From Novosphingobium capsulatum NBRC 12533 (lineage in GTDB: Bacteria > Pseudomonadota > Alphaproteobacteria > Sphingomonadales > Sphingomonadaceae): DNA of 64,000 nt. Both the position numbers and the translations under genes were made by a program. The stretch spans positions 124,001 through 188,000 of the forward strand of contig NZ_BCYV01000008.1 of NCBI RefSeq assembly GCF_001598375.1. The letters are read 5' to 3'. Positions 48,680 through 57,396 of this stretch are shown in pieces (position 1 is the stretch's first letter; each line of letters starts with the position of its first letter). The notes beneath the pieces were generated by a model that was given only the letters and a program-made list of their open reading frames with translations, was not told the origin of the DNA and ran no database searches.

Positions 48680-50113
48680 GTGACCAAATCCCAAACCGTG
48701 CTCGCGGCCGTGCTGCCTGCCCTGCTCTTGTCGGGCTGCAACCTGGCGCCGCGCTATGCCCGGCCGGCGCCAGCCGTGCCGCCGGCCCTGCCCCAGGGCC
48801 AAGGCGTCTATCCGGCGGCTGACGCTGCCCAGACGCAAGACCTGGCCCGGATCGGCTGGCGCGAATTCTTTCGCGACGATCGCCTGCGCCAGGTGATCGA
48901 GCTGGGCCTGGCCAACAACCAGGACCTGCGCCTGGCCGTGGCCAATGTGCAGGCGGCGCGCGCGCAATATCGCTCGCAACGCGCCAACCTGTTCCCGGCG
49001 ATCAGCGCCAGCGGATCGGGCACTTATACTAACACCGCGTCCTTTGCCGCCAGCGCTGGTGGCGCGGCCAGCGCGGGCCCGGCCGACATCCAGTATTTCA
49101 CTGGCAACGTCGGGCTGTCTTCGTTCGAGATCGACCTGTTCGGGCGCCTGCGCAACCTTTCCAAGGCAGCGCAGGAGCAGTACCTGGCCAGCGAGGAAGG
49201 GCGGCGCGCCACGCGCGTCACCCTGATCGGTGAAATCGCCGCGGCCTGGCTGACGCTGGGCGCGGATCGCGATCAGCTGGCCACGTCCGAACGCACGCTC
49301 AAGGCCTACGCGCAAAGCCTGGACCTGACCAAGGCGCAGTTCCGCATTGGCGTGACCTCTGCCCTGGAAATGCAGCAGGCGGAAACCAGCTATCAATCGG
49401 CGCGCAATGACATTGCCGTGCTGCAAACCCAGGTGGCGCAGGATCTCAACGCGCTGCAGCTGCTGACCGGTGCGCCTGTGCCCACCGAGTTGCAACCGCA
49501 GGGGCTGGGAACCGAACCGGCAACGATCGATGCTCTTCCGGGCAATCTTGGTTCCGACGTGCTGCTGCGCCGGCCCGACGTGCTCCAGGCCGAGCACCAG
49601 TTAATCGCGCAGAACGCCAATATCGGCGCGGCGCGGGCCGCGTTCTTCCCGCGCATATCGCTTACCGCCACGATCGGCACGATCAGTTCGACGCTGAGCA
49701 ACCTGTTCTCGTCGGGAACGGGAACCTACACCGTCTCGCCCTCAGCCAGCCTGCCGCTGTTCAATTTCGGGCAGAACCAGGCCAATCTCGATTATGCCAA
49801 GGCATCACGCGATGCGGCGGTGGCGACCTATCAGAAAACCATCCAGACCGCATTCCGCGAGGTTTCCGATGCGCTGGCCCAGCGCGGCACGATCGACGAA
49901 CAGATGGCGGCGCAAACCGCCCGGGTTCAGGCCGCCCAGCAGGCGGCGATGCTGTCTGACGCGCGGTTCCGCGCCGGGGTGGAATCGTTCCTCACCGCCC
50001 TTGATTCGCAGCGTAGCGCCTATGCCGCGCAGCAGCAGTTGGTGACCACGCGCCTGGCCCGGGCCAACAACCTGGTGACGCTCTATCGCACCTTGGGAGG
50101 CGGCCTCGATTGA
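48680..50113 (+). CDS. Outer-membrane efflux channel (OprM/TolC family, NodT type)
   Basis: 477 residues from a GTG 5 nt after the permease stop. Lipoprotein signal (ALLLSGCNLAPRYARP), two OEP repeats with LRLAVANVQAARAQYRSQRA and LDYAKASRDAAVATYQKT. Completes a self-contained tripartite pump. Confidence 0.94.
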   Translation: MTKSQTVLAAVLPALLLSGCNLAPRYARPAPAVPPALPQGQGVYPAADAAQTQDLARIGWREFFRDDRLRQVIELGLANNQDLRLAVANVQAARAQYRSQRANLFPAISASGSGTYTNTASFAASAGGAASAGPADIQYFTGNVGLSSFEIDLFGRLRNLSKAAQEQYLASEEGRRATRVTLIGEIAAAWLTLGADRDQLATSERTLKAYAQSLDLTKAQFRIGVTSALEMQQAETSYQSARNDIAVLQTQVAQDLNALQLLTGAPVPTELQPQGLGTEPATIDALPGNLGSDVLLRRPDVLQAEHQLIAQNANIGAARAAFFPRISLTATIGTISSTLSNLFSSGTGTYTVSPSASLPLFNFGQNQANLDYAKASRDAAVATYQKTIQTAFREVSDALAQRGTIDEQMAAQTARVQAAQQAAMLSDARFRAGVESFLTALDSQRSAYAAQQQLVTTRLARANNLVTLYRTLGGGLD

Positions 50114-50181
50114 ATCGCTTGCCAAAGCGCCAGACCAGAATAGTATCTGTTGCATAACATATATGCGGAAGAGGTCTGGCG

Positions 50182-50463
50182 ATGAACGAAGGCATGCGTG
50201 ACGGCGTAACCGATGCGGGCGATGAAAGCCTGATCATCCTCGAATCGCTGCTGTGTCTGATGCGGGAAAAGAATCTGCTGAGCCGCAGCGATATCGAGCT
50301 GCTGTGCGAAAAGGTGGAGCGTCGTGCCACCGGCACCAGCCGCAATCCTTTGCCGTGCAACAATGGCAGCGCGACTGAGGCTGTCAGCTACCTGCGCCGT
50401 CTTTCTGCCTATCTTGGTCAGCGCTATGGCGGCAAGCACATGCGCCGCGGCGCCGCCAACTGA
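50182..50463 (+). CDS. Small hypothetical protein after the efflux operon
   Basis: 93 residues, not recognised: an acidic helical N-terminus (DESLIILESLLCLMREKNLL, LSRSDIELLCEKV) and a basic C-terminus. It has its own AT-rich upstream region and a GAAGAGG ribosome site. That ribosome site pairs with a copy upstream (CCAGACC at 50130 and GGTCTGG at 50173), so a hairpin could mask it. Followed by a terminator-like hairpin. Confidence 0.65.
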   Translation: MNEGMRDGVTDAGDESLIILESLLCLMREKNLLSRSDIELLCEKVERRATGTSRNPLPCNNGSATEAVSYLRRLSAYLGQRYGGKHMRRGAAN

Positions 50464-50476
50464 TCCACCAACCAGT

Positions 50477-50505
50477 GCCGGGCGGCAGAGTGTCCGCCGC
50501 CCGGC
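50477..50505. terminator. Hairpin between convergent genes
   Basis: Perfect 10-bp arms GCCGGGCGGC/GCCGCCCGGC with a 9-nt loop, followed after 8 nt by TTTT. Probably ends the transcript of the 93-residue gene and limits read-through from the opposite side. Confidence 0.65.
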
Positions 50506-50543
50506 CTGGGTTGTTTTCCTTCACGCCCTCACTGCTGGGCCCA

Positions 50544-51638
50544 TCAACCCAGCACTTCCGCCATGTCCACCGCGCGGTGCTCACGCGCGCTGATCTCGGC
50601 CGCCGTGCCGATGGCCACGGCCATGAGCCCGTCATGGGCCGTCACCAACACATCTCCTTCACCCCGCACCGCGCGCGCAAACGCCGCGTGCTGGTAATAG
50701 GTCGATCCGTGGTGTGATCCGGCCGCCAGTGCGGTTTCATCCACCGCCACGTGCCGGCGTTCCACCGCCTTTGGCCCCGGCCAGGGCACGCGCGGAGACC
50801 ACACCAGGTCTCCGGGCGGGATCAACACATCCAGCCGGCCCTTGTCGCCCGTCGCGCTCATTTCTTCCTGGTGTTCGGCGCCTTCGGCAAACATGCACAG
50901 ATCGAGCATCGCGCGGGTGCCGTTGGCAAAGTCCACCGTGGTAAAGCTGTTATCAATGATATCAGGCCGTGCACCCTCATAGCGCTCGTCCACGTGGTTC
51001 ACGTCCATGGCGCCCGAGCAATAGACCCGCACCGGCTCGCTCTGCGTGATCAGCCGCATCAGATCGAAGAAGTGGCAGCATTTTTCGACCATGGTGCCGC
51101 CGGTCTTGGCCGAAAAGCGGTTCCAGTCGCGCACCTTGACCAGGAACGGGAAGCGGTGCTCGCGAATCGAGAGCATCTGCAGCGCGCCCACCTGGCCGGC
51201 GTGGATGGCATCGATGAACGCGGCAGCGGGCGGCATGAAGCGGTATTCCATGCCGGTCCAGAACGGCGCGCGGCGCGCGGCGGCCTGCTCCACCACCCAG
51301 CGCGCATCGGCCATGGTGGTGCACAGCGGCTTTTCACACAGGATCGCTACGTCGCTGGCCAGCAGCGGCTCCAAAACGGCGCGATGGGTAAAATTGGGCG
51401 ACGCCACGACCACGGCATCGATTCCGCCCGCGGCTACCAGGCTGGCGGCATCAGCATGCACGGCCACATCCTGGCCCGCATCGCCCAGCGCGGCCCGCGC
51501 CCAGTCGATCGAGGTTGCTTCGGGATCAGCGATGGCGACGATTTCGGCATCGGGCAACAGCTTGATATTGTGGATATGCTCCACCCCCATCATGCCGGTG
51601 CCAACCAAGCCGTAACGCAGTTTCTCTACCATCACCAA
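50544..51638 (-). CDS. Gfo/Idh/MocA family oxidoreductase
   Basis: 364 residues. Rossmann fold GLVGTGMMGVEHIHNI, the family EKP motif (LCEKPLCTT) and an alpha/beta C-terminal domain with WNRFSAKTGGTMVEKCCHFF. Cytoplasmic NAD(P)-dependent dehydrogenase acting on sugars or inositols; the exact substrate is unclear. Divergent, with 12 nt between starts, from the aldo/keto reductase, so they probably share a control region inside coding sequence. Confidence 0.9.
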   Translation of the reverse strand: MVMVEKLRYGLVGTGMMGVEHIHNIKLLPDAEIVAIADPEATSIDWARAALGDAGQDVAVHADAASLVAAGGIDAVVVASPNFTHRAVLEPLLASDVAILCEKPLCTTMADARWVVEQAAARRAPFWTGMEYRFMPPAAAFIDAIHAGQVGALQMLSIREHRFPFLVKVRDWNRFSAKTGGTMVEKCCHFFDLMRLITQSEPVRVYCSGAMDVNHVDERYEGARPDIIDNSFTTVDFANGTRAMLDLCMFAEGAEHQEEMSATGDKGRLDVLIPPGDLVWSPRVPWPGPKAVERRHVAVDETALAAGSHHGSTYYQHAAFARAVRGEGDVLVTAHDGLMAVAIGTAAEISAREHRAVDMAEVLG

Positions 51639-51650
51639 GCTCCTTGTGCC

Positions 51651-52571
51651 ATGGCGCTCTCCATGACGAACCTCAGCCTAAAGACCGAACCCGTCGCGCT
51701 CGGCAAGAGCGGACTTGCCGTTTTCCCGATTGCCTGGGGCATGTGGCGGCTGGCCAGCCCCGACGGCAACGATGATCTGGGCGCCATTGCCGATCGCGTG
51801 GAAGCCGCGCTGGATGCGGGCGTAACCCTGTTCGATACCGCCGATATCTATGGTTGCGATGCGCCGGTGGGCTTTGGCGGGGCCGAAGGCCTGTTCGGCA
51901 AGGCGCTCGCAGCCAATCCGCATTGGCGCGAGCGCATGGTCATCGCCACCAAGGGCGGCATCTGGCTGGGCAAGCCCTATGATTCGACGCTCGCCTATCT
52001 GCGCAGCGCGATCGATGCCTCGCTGGCGCGGCTTGGGCTGCCCAGCGTTGACCTTTACCAGATCCACCGGCGCGACTTCCTCACCCATCCGCGCGAAGTG
52101 GCCGACGCGCTGGTCGAGATGGTCGAGGCAGGCAAGGTCAAGCACGTGGGCGTGTCGAACTACAGCCCGGCCGAGGTTGCGGCATTGCAGGCCTTCCTGC
52201 CCTTCCCGCTGGTGTCGACCCAGCCGGAGTATTCCGCCGCGCGGTTTGCGCCGCTGTACGATGGCACGCTGGACCAGGCGATGGAACGCGAGATGGCCGT
52301 GCTGGCCTGGTCGCCGCTGGGCGGCGGCAGGCTGACCGATGCCAATCATCCGGTGGGCGCATTGCTGGCCAAGCAGGGCGCGGCCTATGGCACCGACGCC
52401 AGCGCGGCGGCATTGAGCTGGATCATGGCGCATCCGGCGCGGATCGTGCCCATCGTCGGTTCGCAGCAACCCGCCCGCATTGCCGCGCTGCGCGACGCCT
52501 TCAAGGTCGAATGGACGCGCGGCGAATGGTACGCGGTGCTGGAAGCATCGCGCGGAGAATCCATGCCGTGA
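51651..52571 (+). CDS. Aldo/keto reductase
   Basis: 306 residues. The catalytic tetrad is complete: Asp and Tyr in FDTADIYG, Lys in VIATKGG and His in LYQIHRRD; NADPH-binding segments VSNYSP and PIVGSQQPARI follow. An ATG at 51663 (MTNLSLKTEP) is an equally good start. The stop overlaps the next gene by 4 nt (GTGA). Reduces a carbonyl or works with the Gfo/Idh enzyme in sugar epimerisation. Confidence 0.9.
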   Translation: MALSMTNLSLKTEPVALGKSGLAVFPIAWGMWRLASPDGNDDLGAIADRVEAALDAGVTLFDTADIYGCDAPVGFGGAEGLFGKALAANPHWRERMVIATKGGIWLGKPYDSTLAYLRSAIDASLARLGLPSVDLYQIHRRDFLTHPREVADALVEMVEAGKVKHVGVSNYSPAEVAALQAFLPFPLVSTQPEYSAARFAPLYDGTLDQAMEREMAVLAWSPLGGGRLTDANHPVGALLAKQGAAYGTDASAAALSWIMAHPARIVPIVGSQQPARIAALRDAFKVEWTRGEWYAVLEASRGESMP

Positions 52572-52595
52572 CCCAAAATCCCGTGACCCAAAATC
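52566..52595 (+). repeat. 15-bp tandem duplication at a gene start
   Basis: CCGTGACCCAAAATC occurs twice, head to tail and identical. It duplicates both the GTG start codon and the residues VTQNP of the flavin monooxygenase, leaving two equivalent starts 15 nt apart. Confidence 0.9.
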
Positions 52596-53644
52596 CGTGC
52601 GAAATCAGCTGGTTTTCCGCGCTTTGCGATGACGACTATGAATATCTCGGGCAAAGCGACCCGGCGCTGCAATCAAGCTGGGAGCATTGCCGCAATATCG
52701 TGCTGGGTGCCGAAGAGGGCGGGTTCGACAATATCCTGCTGCCATCCGGCTATGCCCTGGGCATCGATACCACGGCTTTTGCCGCCGCCATCGCCACGCA
52801 GGTGCGGCGCATCAAGCTGCTCATGGCAGTGCGGGTCGGCGAAATGTGGCCGGCGCAGCTGGCGCGCCAGATCGCGACGATCGACCAGATTCTGGGCGGG
52901 CGACTGACGGTCAACATCATTTCCAGCGACCTGCCGGGCGAAACGCTCGATGGGGCGTCGCGCTATGAACGCACCGACGAGGCGATCGCCATCCTGCGCA
53001 CCCTGCTTGCCGGGCAGCCACTCGATCACCAAGGCCGGTTCTGGAGCCTCAAGCTCGACGCGCCACGCATGCTGCAGGCCGCGCCGCGCGTGCCGGCGCT
53101 CTATTTCGGTGGCCTGTCTGAACCGGCACGCGAAACCGCAGCCAAGGGCTGCGATGTCTATCTGATGTGGCCCGACCGCATGGAGGCGGTGAAAGACATC
53201 GTCGCTGATATGAAAGCCCGCGCGGCCCGGCATGGCCGCACCATCCGCTGCGGCTATCGCGTGCACGTGGTGGTACGCGAGACGGAAAGCGAGGCGCGCG
53301 CCGCGGCCGATCGCCTGCTGAGCAAGCTGGACGCCGCGCAAGGCGCAGCGATCCGTGCCAAGTCGCTCGATTCCCAATCGGTGGGTGTGCAGGCGCAGGC
53401 CGCCCTGCGCGAGGCAGCCGCTGGCGATGGCTATGTCGAAGACAACCTGTGGACCGGTATCGGCCGCGCCCGATCGGGCTGCGGCGCGGCGATCGTGGGT
53501 GACCCTGACCAGGTTCTGGCCAAGCTCAACGCCTATCGCGCGGCGGGGATCGATGCGTTCGTGCTGTCGGGCTATCCCCATGCGCGCGAGGCGGATCTGT
53601 TTGCTCGCCACGTCTTGTCGCATATCGACCACGCACCGTTTTAA
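52568..53644 (+). CDS. LLM-class flavin-dependent monooxygenase (SsuD-like)
   Basis: 358 residues from the first of two tandem GTG codons. Bacterial luciferase-like TIM barrel: EISWFSALCDD, AEEGGFDNILLPSGYALG, RVGEMWPAQLARQIATID and the SsuD-like RYERTDEAIAIL. Uses FMNH2 from a separate reductase to oxidise a small substrate; alkanesulfonate cleavage is the best-known role of near relatives, not proven here. Coupled to the reductase upstream through GTGA, and followed by a transporter and a TonB receptor. Confidence 0.9.
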   Translation: MTQNPVTQNPCEISWFSALCDDDYEYLGQSDPALQSSWEHCRNIVLGAEEGGFDNILLPSGYALGIDTTAFAAAIATQVRRIKLLMAVRVGEMWPAQLARQIATIDQILGGRLTVNIISSDLPGETLDGASRYERTDEAIAILRTLLAGQPLDHQGRFWSLKLDAPRMLQAAPRVPALYFGGLSEPARETAAKGCDVYLMWPDRMEAVKDIVADMKARAARHGRTIRCGYRVHVVVRETESEARAAADRLLSKLDAAQGAAIRAKSLDSQSVGVQAQAALREAAAGDGYVEDNLWTGIGRARSGCGAAIVGDPDQVLAKLNAYRAAGIDAFVLSGYPHAREADLFARHVLSHIDHAPF

Positions 53645-53723
53645 TCTCTACTGCAAAAGTTGAACTTTCTGGCACTCCCTTGCCGCACCCCGTAACAGGC
53701 ATGGCAAAGGAGTGCCGCCACCG

Positions 53724-54983
53724 ATGACTGCCCTGCTCAGCCCCCGCCGCCGCCAGCTGCTGTTTGCCCTGGCCCTGACGGCGGGGATTCTCAATCTGGT
53801 CGATCGCCAGATTATCGCGGTGCTCAAGCCCACCATCGCCGCCGACCTGCATTGGAGCGACGACGATTACGGCACGCTGGCGGCGCTGTTTCAAACCGGG
53901 GCGGCGTTCGGCTTTCTTGCGGCGGGCTGGCTGGTCGATCGGCTTGGCGTGCGACGGGCCAATGCCTTTGGCGTGGCGGCCTGGTCGCTTGCCGCGATGG
54001 CGCATGGCTGGGCACGCAGCTTTGCCGCGTTCATGGCCTGCCGCATCAGCCTGGGCGCGAGCGAGGCGATGGGCACCCCGGCCGGTATCAAGACGATGGC
54101 CGCGATCTTTCCGCCCGAGCAACGCTCGACCGGCATCGGCCTGTCCAACGCGATCAATTCGATCGGCGCGATCCTGGCGCCGCTGGCCATTCCGATCGTT
54201 GCAGCGATCTGGGGCTGGCGCGCGGCCTTTGTCATGGCCGGCGCGCTGGGCCTGGTCTGGGCAATGGCCTGGTGGCTGGCCACGCGCGGCGTCGATTTTG
54301 CCGATACGCCGACGGCCAAGGCGCAAGATCACCATCGCGCTAGACCGGTGTGGCGGGAGCGTCGCACTTGGATCATTGCCGGTGCCAAGGTGCTGTCTGA
54401 TGCCACCTGGTTCCTGATGCTGTTCTGGATGCCGGACTATTTCCACCGCGCGTTTGGGCTGGCCGGCACCGAACTCGGCCCGCCGCTGGCCCTCGCCTAT
54501 GCCGGCGCGGCAGTTGGATCGGTCTTGGCCGGCACGCTGTCGAGCCGCTGGATCGGCGCCGGCCAGTCGATCGACCGCGTGCGCAAGCGCGTGATGCTGG
54601 CCTCTGCCCTGGTCGTCACTCCTGTGCCGCTGGCCTTGCTGGCCCCCAGCGCGTGGAGCGCTGCGGCGGTGCTGGCACTGGCGCTGGCCGGACACCAGGG
54701 TTTTTCCACCAGCCTGTTTGGCCTGATTGCCGATGTCACCCCGCGCGCACGCGTGGGCCGCGTCACTGGTTTTTCCGCGTTTTGTGGGAATATGGGCGGC
54801 ACCGCGATCACCAAGATTGCCGGCCTCACCCTGGCGGCCGGGCTGGGCTATGGCCCGCTCTTTTCGTTCGCGGCGGTGTCCTATCTGCTTGCCCTTGGGC
54901 TGATCAGGCTGGGCATGCCGCGCATCGTCGCGGTGGAGGAAGGGACCGAAGGAAGCGCCATGGGCATGGCGTTGGGGCACTAA
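53724..54983 (+). CDS. MFS transporter (hexuronate/anion-cation symporter type)
   Basis: 419 residues, 12 predicted helices, with ACS-family segments NLVDRQIIAVLKPTIAADL, GWLVDRLGVRRANAFG and GASEAMGTPAGIKTMA. I start at ATG 53724, 11 nt after AAGGAG; a GTG at 53712 would sit inside the ribosome site. Probably imports the organic acid or sulfonate handled by the neighbouring enzymes. Confidence 0.92.
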   Translation: MTALLSPRRRQLLFALALTAGILNLVDRQIIAVLKPTIAADLHWSDDDYGTLAALFQTGAAFGFLAAGWLVDRLGVRRANAFGVAAWSLAAMAHGWARSFAAFMACRISLGASEAMGTPAGIKTMAAIFPPEQRSTGIGLSNAINSIGAILAPLAIPIVAAIWGWRAAFVMAGALGLVWAMAWWLATRGVDFADTPTAKAQDHHRARPVWRERRTWIIAGAKVLSDATWFLMLFWMPDYFHRAFGLAGTELGPPLALAYAGAAVGSVLAGTLSSRWIGAGQSIDRVRKRVMLASALVVTPVPLALLAPSAWSAAAVLALALAGHQGFSTSLFGLIADVTPRARVGRVTGFSAFCGNMGGTAITKIAGLTLAAGLGYGPLFSFAAVSYLLALGLIRLGMPRIVAVEEGTEGSAMGMALGH

Positions 54984-55047
54984 AGAAAAACTTTCTTCTC
55001 TACCTATAGGGTTGAGTATAGCGCCGCCGCGTTCAAGGGAGAAATCG

Positions 55048-57333
55048 ATGCCCAAGTTTTCCGTTTCGCTGCGCAGCGCGCTCTTGCTCGCCGGTGCTTT
55101 GATCGTGCCAGCCGCCGCCGCTGCCCAGGATGCACCGCCCGCGGCGCCTGCCCCGGCAGAAGCAGACGCGCCGGCGCCAGGCGAAATCGTCGTCACCGCG
55201 CGGTTCCGCAACGAAAGCCTGCAACAGGTACCGATCGCGATCAGCGCGGTCAGCGGCCAGTCGCTCAACGATCGCGGCATCCACAATCTCCAGGATCTGT
55301 CGGCCAGCGTGCCGACGGTCGATTTCCGCAGCGGCGCCTCGAACAAGGACCGCACCGTGTTCATTCGCGGCGTGGGCACGATCACCACCTCGCCGGGTGT
55401 CGAATCCTCGGTTTCGACCGTGCTCGATGGCGTGGTGCTCAACCGCCCCGGCCAGGCCACGCTCGACGTGGGCGAGGTTGAGCGCATCGAAGTGCTGCGC
55501 GGCCCGCAGGGCACGCTGTTTGGCAAGAATGCCTCGGCCGGCGTGATCAACATCGTCACCGCCGCGCCCACCCAGGCATTCCATGCCTATGTCGAAGGCG
55601 GCGCCACCACCGATGCCGAATACCGCGTCAAGGCCGGCGTCACCGGCGGCCTGACCGATACGGTCGCGGCGCGGATCGACGGCGTTTACGCCAACTACAA
55701 GGGCAACGTTTGGAACGCGGTGACCAAGGACAAGGTCAACGGGTTTGAACGCTATGGCCTGCGCGGCAAGATCGAGGCGCGCCCGAGCGAAGCCTTGACG
55801 CTGACGCTCGCGGGTGACTGGCTGCACAGCTATGACACGACCTCCAACGGGGTCTATGCCAACACCAACCAGATCGCCTATCCGACCAACACCGTCACCG
55901 CCTCGCCCACGCTGGTCGGCATCCTCGCCGGCTATGGCATCACCGCCGGGCCCAGCAACCGCACCGTCGCCACCACGTTCGATACCGACGTGCGCGACGA
56001 GAATTTCGGCGCCTCGCTGACGGCCGATCTCTCGCTGGGGGATTACAAGGTCACCTCGATCACCGCCTGGCGCGGCTGGAAGAACCACCAGCACCAGGAT
56101 CTTGACGCCACCCAGGCCTCACCCACCGTGCAGCCGCAGAGCGACGATCATGGTGACGTCAACACCAACCAGTATTCGCAGGAACTGCGCCTCACCTCGC
56201 CCAAGGGCAAGCTGATCGACTATGTCATCGGTGCCTATGCTCTGCGCGCGGAGACCGACGAGCGCTATCAGCGTGATCTGACGCGCACGTCTGGTGTGAC
56301 GACCGGCGTTGCCAAGTACGGCATCCGCGCCAACAACTATGCGCTGTTTGGTGAAGCCAACATCAACTTCACCAGCAATTTCCGCGCCATCGCCGGCTAT
56401 CGCTCCACCTGGGACAAGCTGAGCTATTATCACGTGCGCACGTCGACGGCCGATCCGGCCAACACCGGCAGTGCCGCGTTCAACGTGTCGGGCATCCGCG
56501 CCTATCACAACAGCAACGGCAGCACGTCGACCCGTGGCGATTCCTGGCGCGCCGGGCTGCAGTGGGACGTGAGCAGCCACACGCAGGTCTATGGCACCTG
56601 GTCACGCGGGTACAAGGGGCCGGCCTACAATGCCTTTTTCAACATGCAGCCGACCGATGAAATCGCCCTGCTGCCCGAAACCTCCAATTCCTTCGAAGTG
56701 GGCATCAAGGGCAGCACGGCCGATCGCTCGGTCCGCTATGCGCTGGCGGTCTATTCGACCACGTTCAAGAACTATCAGGCCAACGTGGCCGATCTGGTCA
56801 ACGGCACGGCGGTGACCCGCCTGATCAACGCCGGCAAGGTCCGCACCCAAGGGGTCGAGGCCGATGTCACCCTGGTGCCGACCAAGGGCTTCACCGTCGA
56901 TCTGTCGGCCGCCTATGACGATGCCAAGGTGTTGAACTTCAACTGCCCGGCCGGCCTGCCCGCCAGCTGCGACATCAATGGTGAGCCGCTGCCCTTCGCG
57001 CCCAAGGTCAAGCTGTTTGCCAATGCCGGCTATCGCTTTGCCCTGACCGAGGCGGTCGATCTGGAACTGCAGAGCGACATCGCCTTCAAGAGCGAGACGC
57101 AGTACCAGTTGACGCAGACGCCGGGCACGATCCAGCCCGCCTATGCCATCTGGAACGGCAGCGTCGCGCTGTTGGGCCACGACGATGGCTGGCAGCTGCG
57201 CGCCTATGTCAAGAACATCACCAACACCCACTATGCCAGCTATCTGGTCAATGGCGGGGTGGCCGGCATCGTGCGCTATGTGCCGCGCGATGACGTGCGC
57301 TATGGTGGCGTGACGCTGCGCAAGACGTTCTGA
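55048..57333 (+). CDS. TonB-dependent receptor (FecA/CirA-like)
   Basis: 761-residue outer-membrane receptor. Signal peptide ends IVPAAAAAQD; TonB-box-like GEIVVTARFRNE, plug domain with RGVGTITTSPG and VERIEVLRGPQGTLFGKNAS, then barrel ending GGVTLRKTF. AAGGGAGAA precedes the ATG. This subtype is common in sphingomonads for small aromatic or sulfur compounds as well as siderophores. Last gene after the reductase, monooxygenase and MFS genes, so uptake of their substrate is likely. Confidence 0.93.
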   Translation: MPKFSVSLRSALLLAGALIVPAAAAAQDAPPAAPAPAEADAPAPGEIVVTARFRNESLQQVPIAISAVSGQSLNDRGIHNLQDLSASVPTVDFRSGASNKDRTVFIRGVGTITTSPGVESSVSTVLDGVVLNRPGQATLDVGEVERIEVLRGPQGTLFGKNASAGVINIVTAAPTQAFHAYVEGGATTDAEYRVKAGVTGGLTDTVAARIDGVYANYKGNVWNAVTKDKVNGFERYGLRGKIEARPSEALTLTLAGDWLHSYDTTSNGVYANTNQIAYPTNTVTASPTLVGILAGYGITAGPSNRTVATTFDTDVRDENFGASLTADLSLGDYKVTSITAWRGWKNHQHQDLDATQASPTVQPQSDDHGDVNTNQYSQELRLTSPKGKLIDYVIGAYALRAETDERYQRDLTRTSGVTTGVAKYGIRANNYALFGEANINFTSNFRAIAGYRSTWDKLSYYHVRTSTADPANTGSAAFNVSGIRAYHNSNGSTSTRGDSWRAGLQWDVSSHTQVYGTWSRGYKGPAYNAFFNMQPTDEIALLPETSNSFEVGIKGSTADRSVRYALAVYSTTFKNYQANVADLVNGTAVTRLINAGKVRTQGVEADVTLVPTKGFTVDLSAAYDDAKVLNFNCPAGLPASCDINGEPLPFAPKVKLFANAGYRFALTEAVDLELQSDIAFKSETQYQLTQTPGTIQPAYAIWNGSVALLGHDDGWQLRAYVKNITNTHYASYLVNGGVAGIVRYVPRDDVRYGGVTLRKTF

Positions 57334-57340
57334 TCGGCCG

Positions 57341-57382
57341 ATCCGCCGCGTGTCTCGCCCCAGGCAGGGGCACGCGGCGGAT
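57341..57382. terminator. Long hairpin between convergent TonB receptor and anti-sigma genes
   Basis: Perfect 12-bp arms ATCCGCCGCGTG and CACGCGGCGGAT around an 18-nt loop that itself can pair CCCC with GGGG. No T-tract. Likely a bidirectional end signal. Confidence 0.6.
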
Positions 57383-57396
57383 GCCGACAAGACGCA

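Noticed and set aside
55003..55010. CCTATAGG palindrome and an AAGAAA/TTTCTT repeat before the second TonB receptor
   Set aside because: Too short and without a T-tract; could be chance in an AT-richer gap.
53526..55571. 681-codon minus-strand frame opposite the MFS gene and TonB receptor start
   Set aside because: Same shadow effect; it crosses two well-supported genes and an intergenic promoter region.
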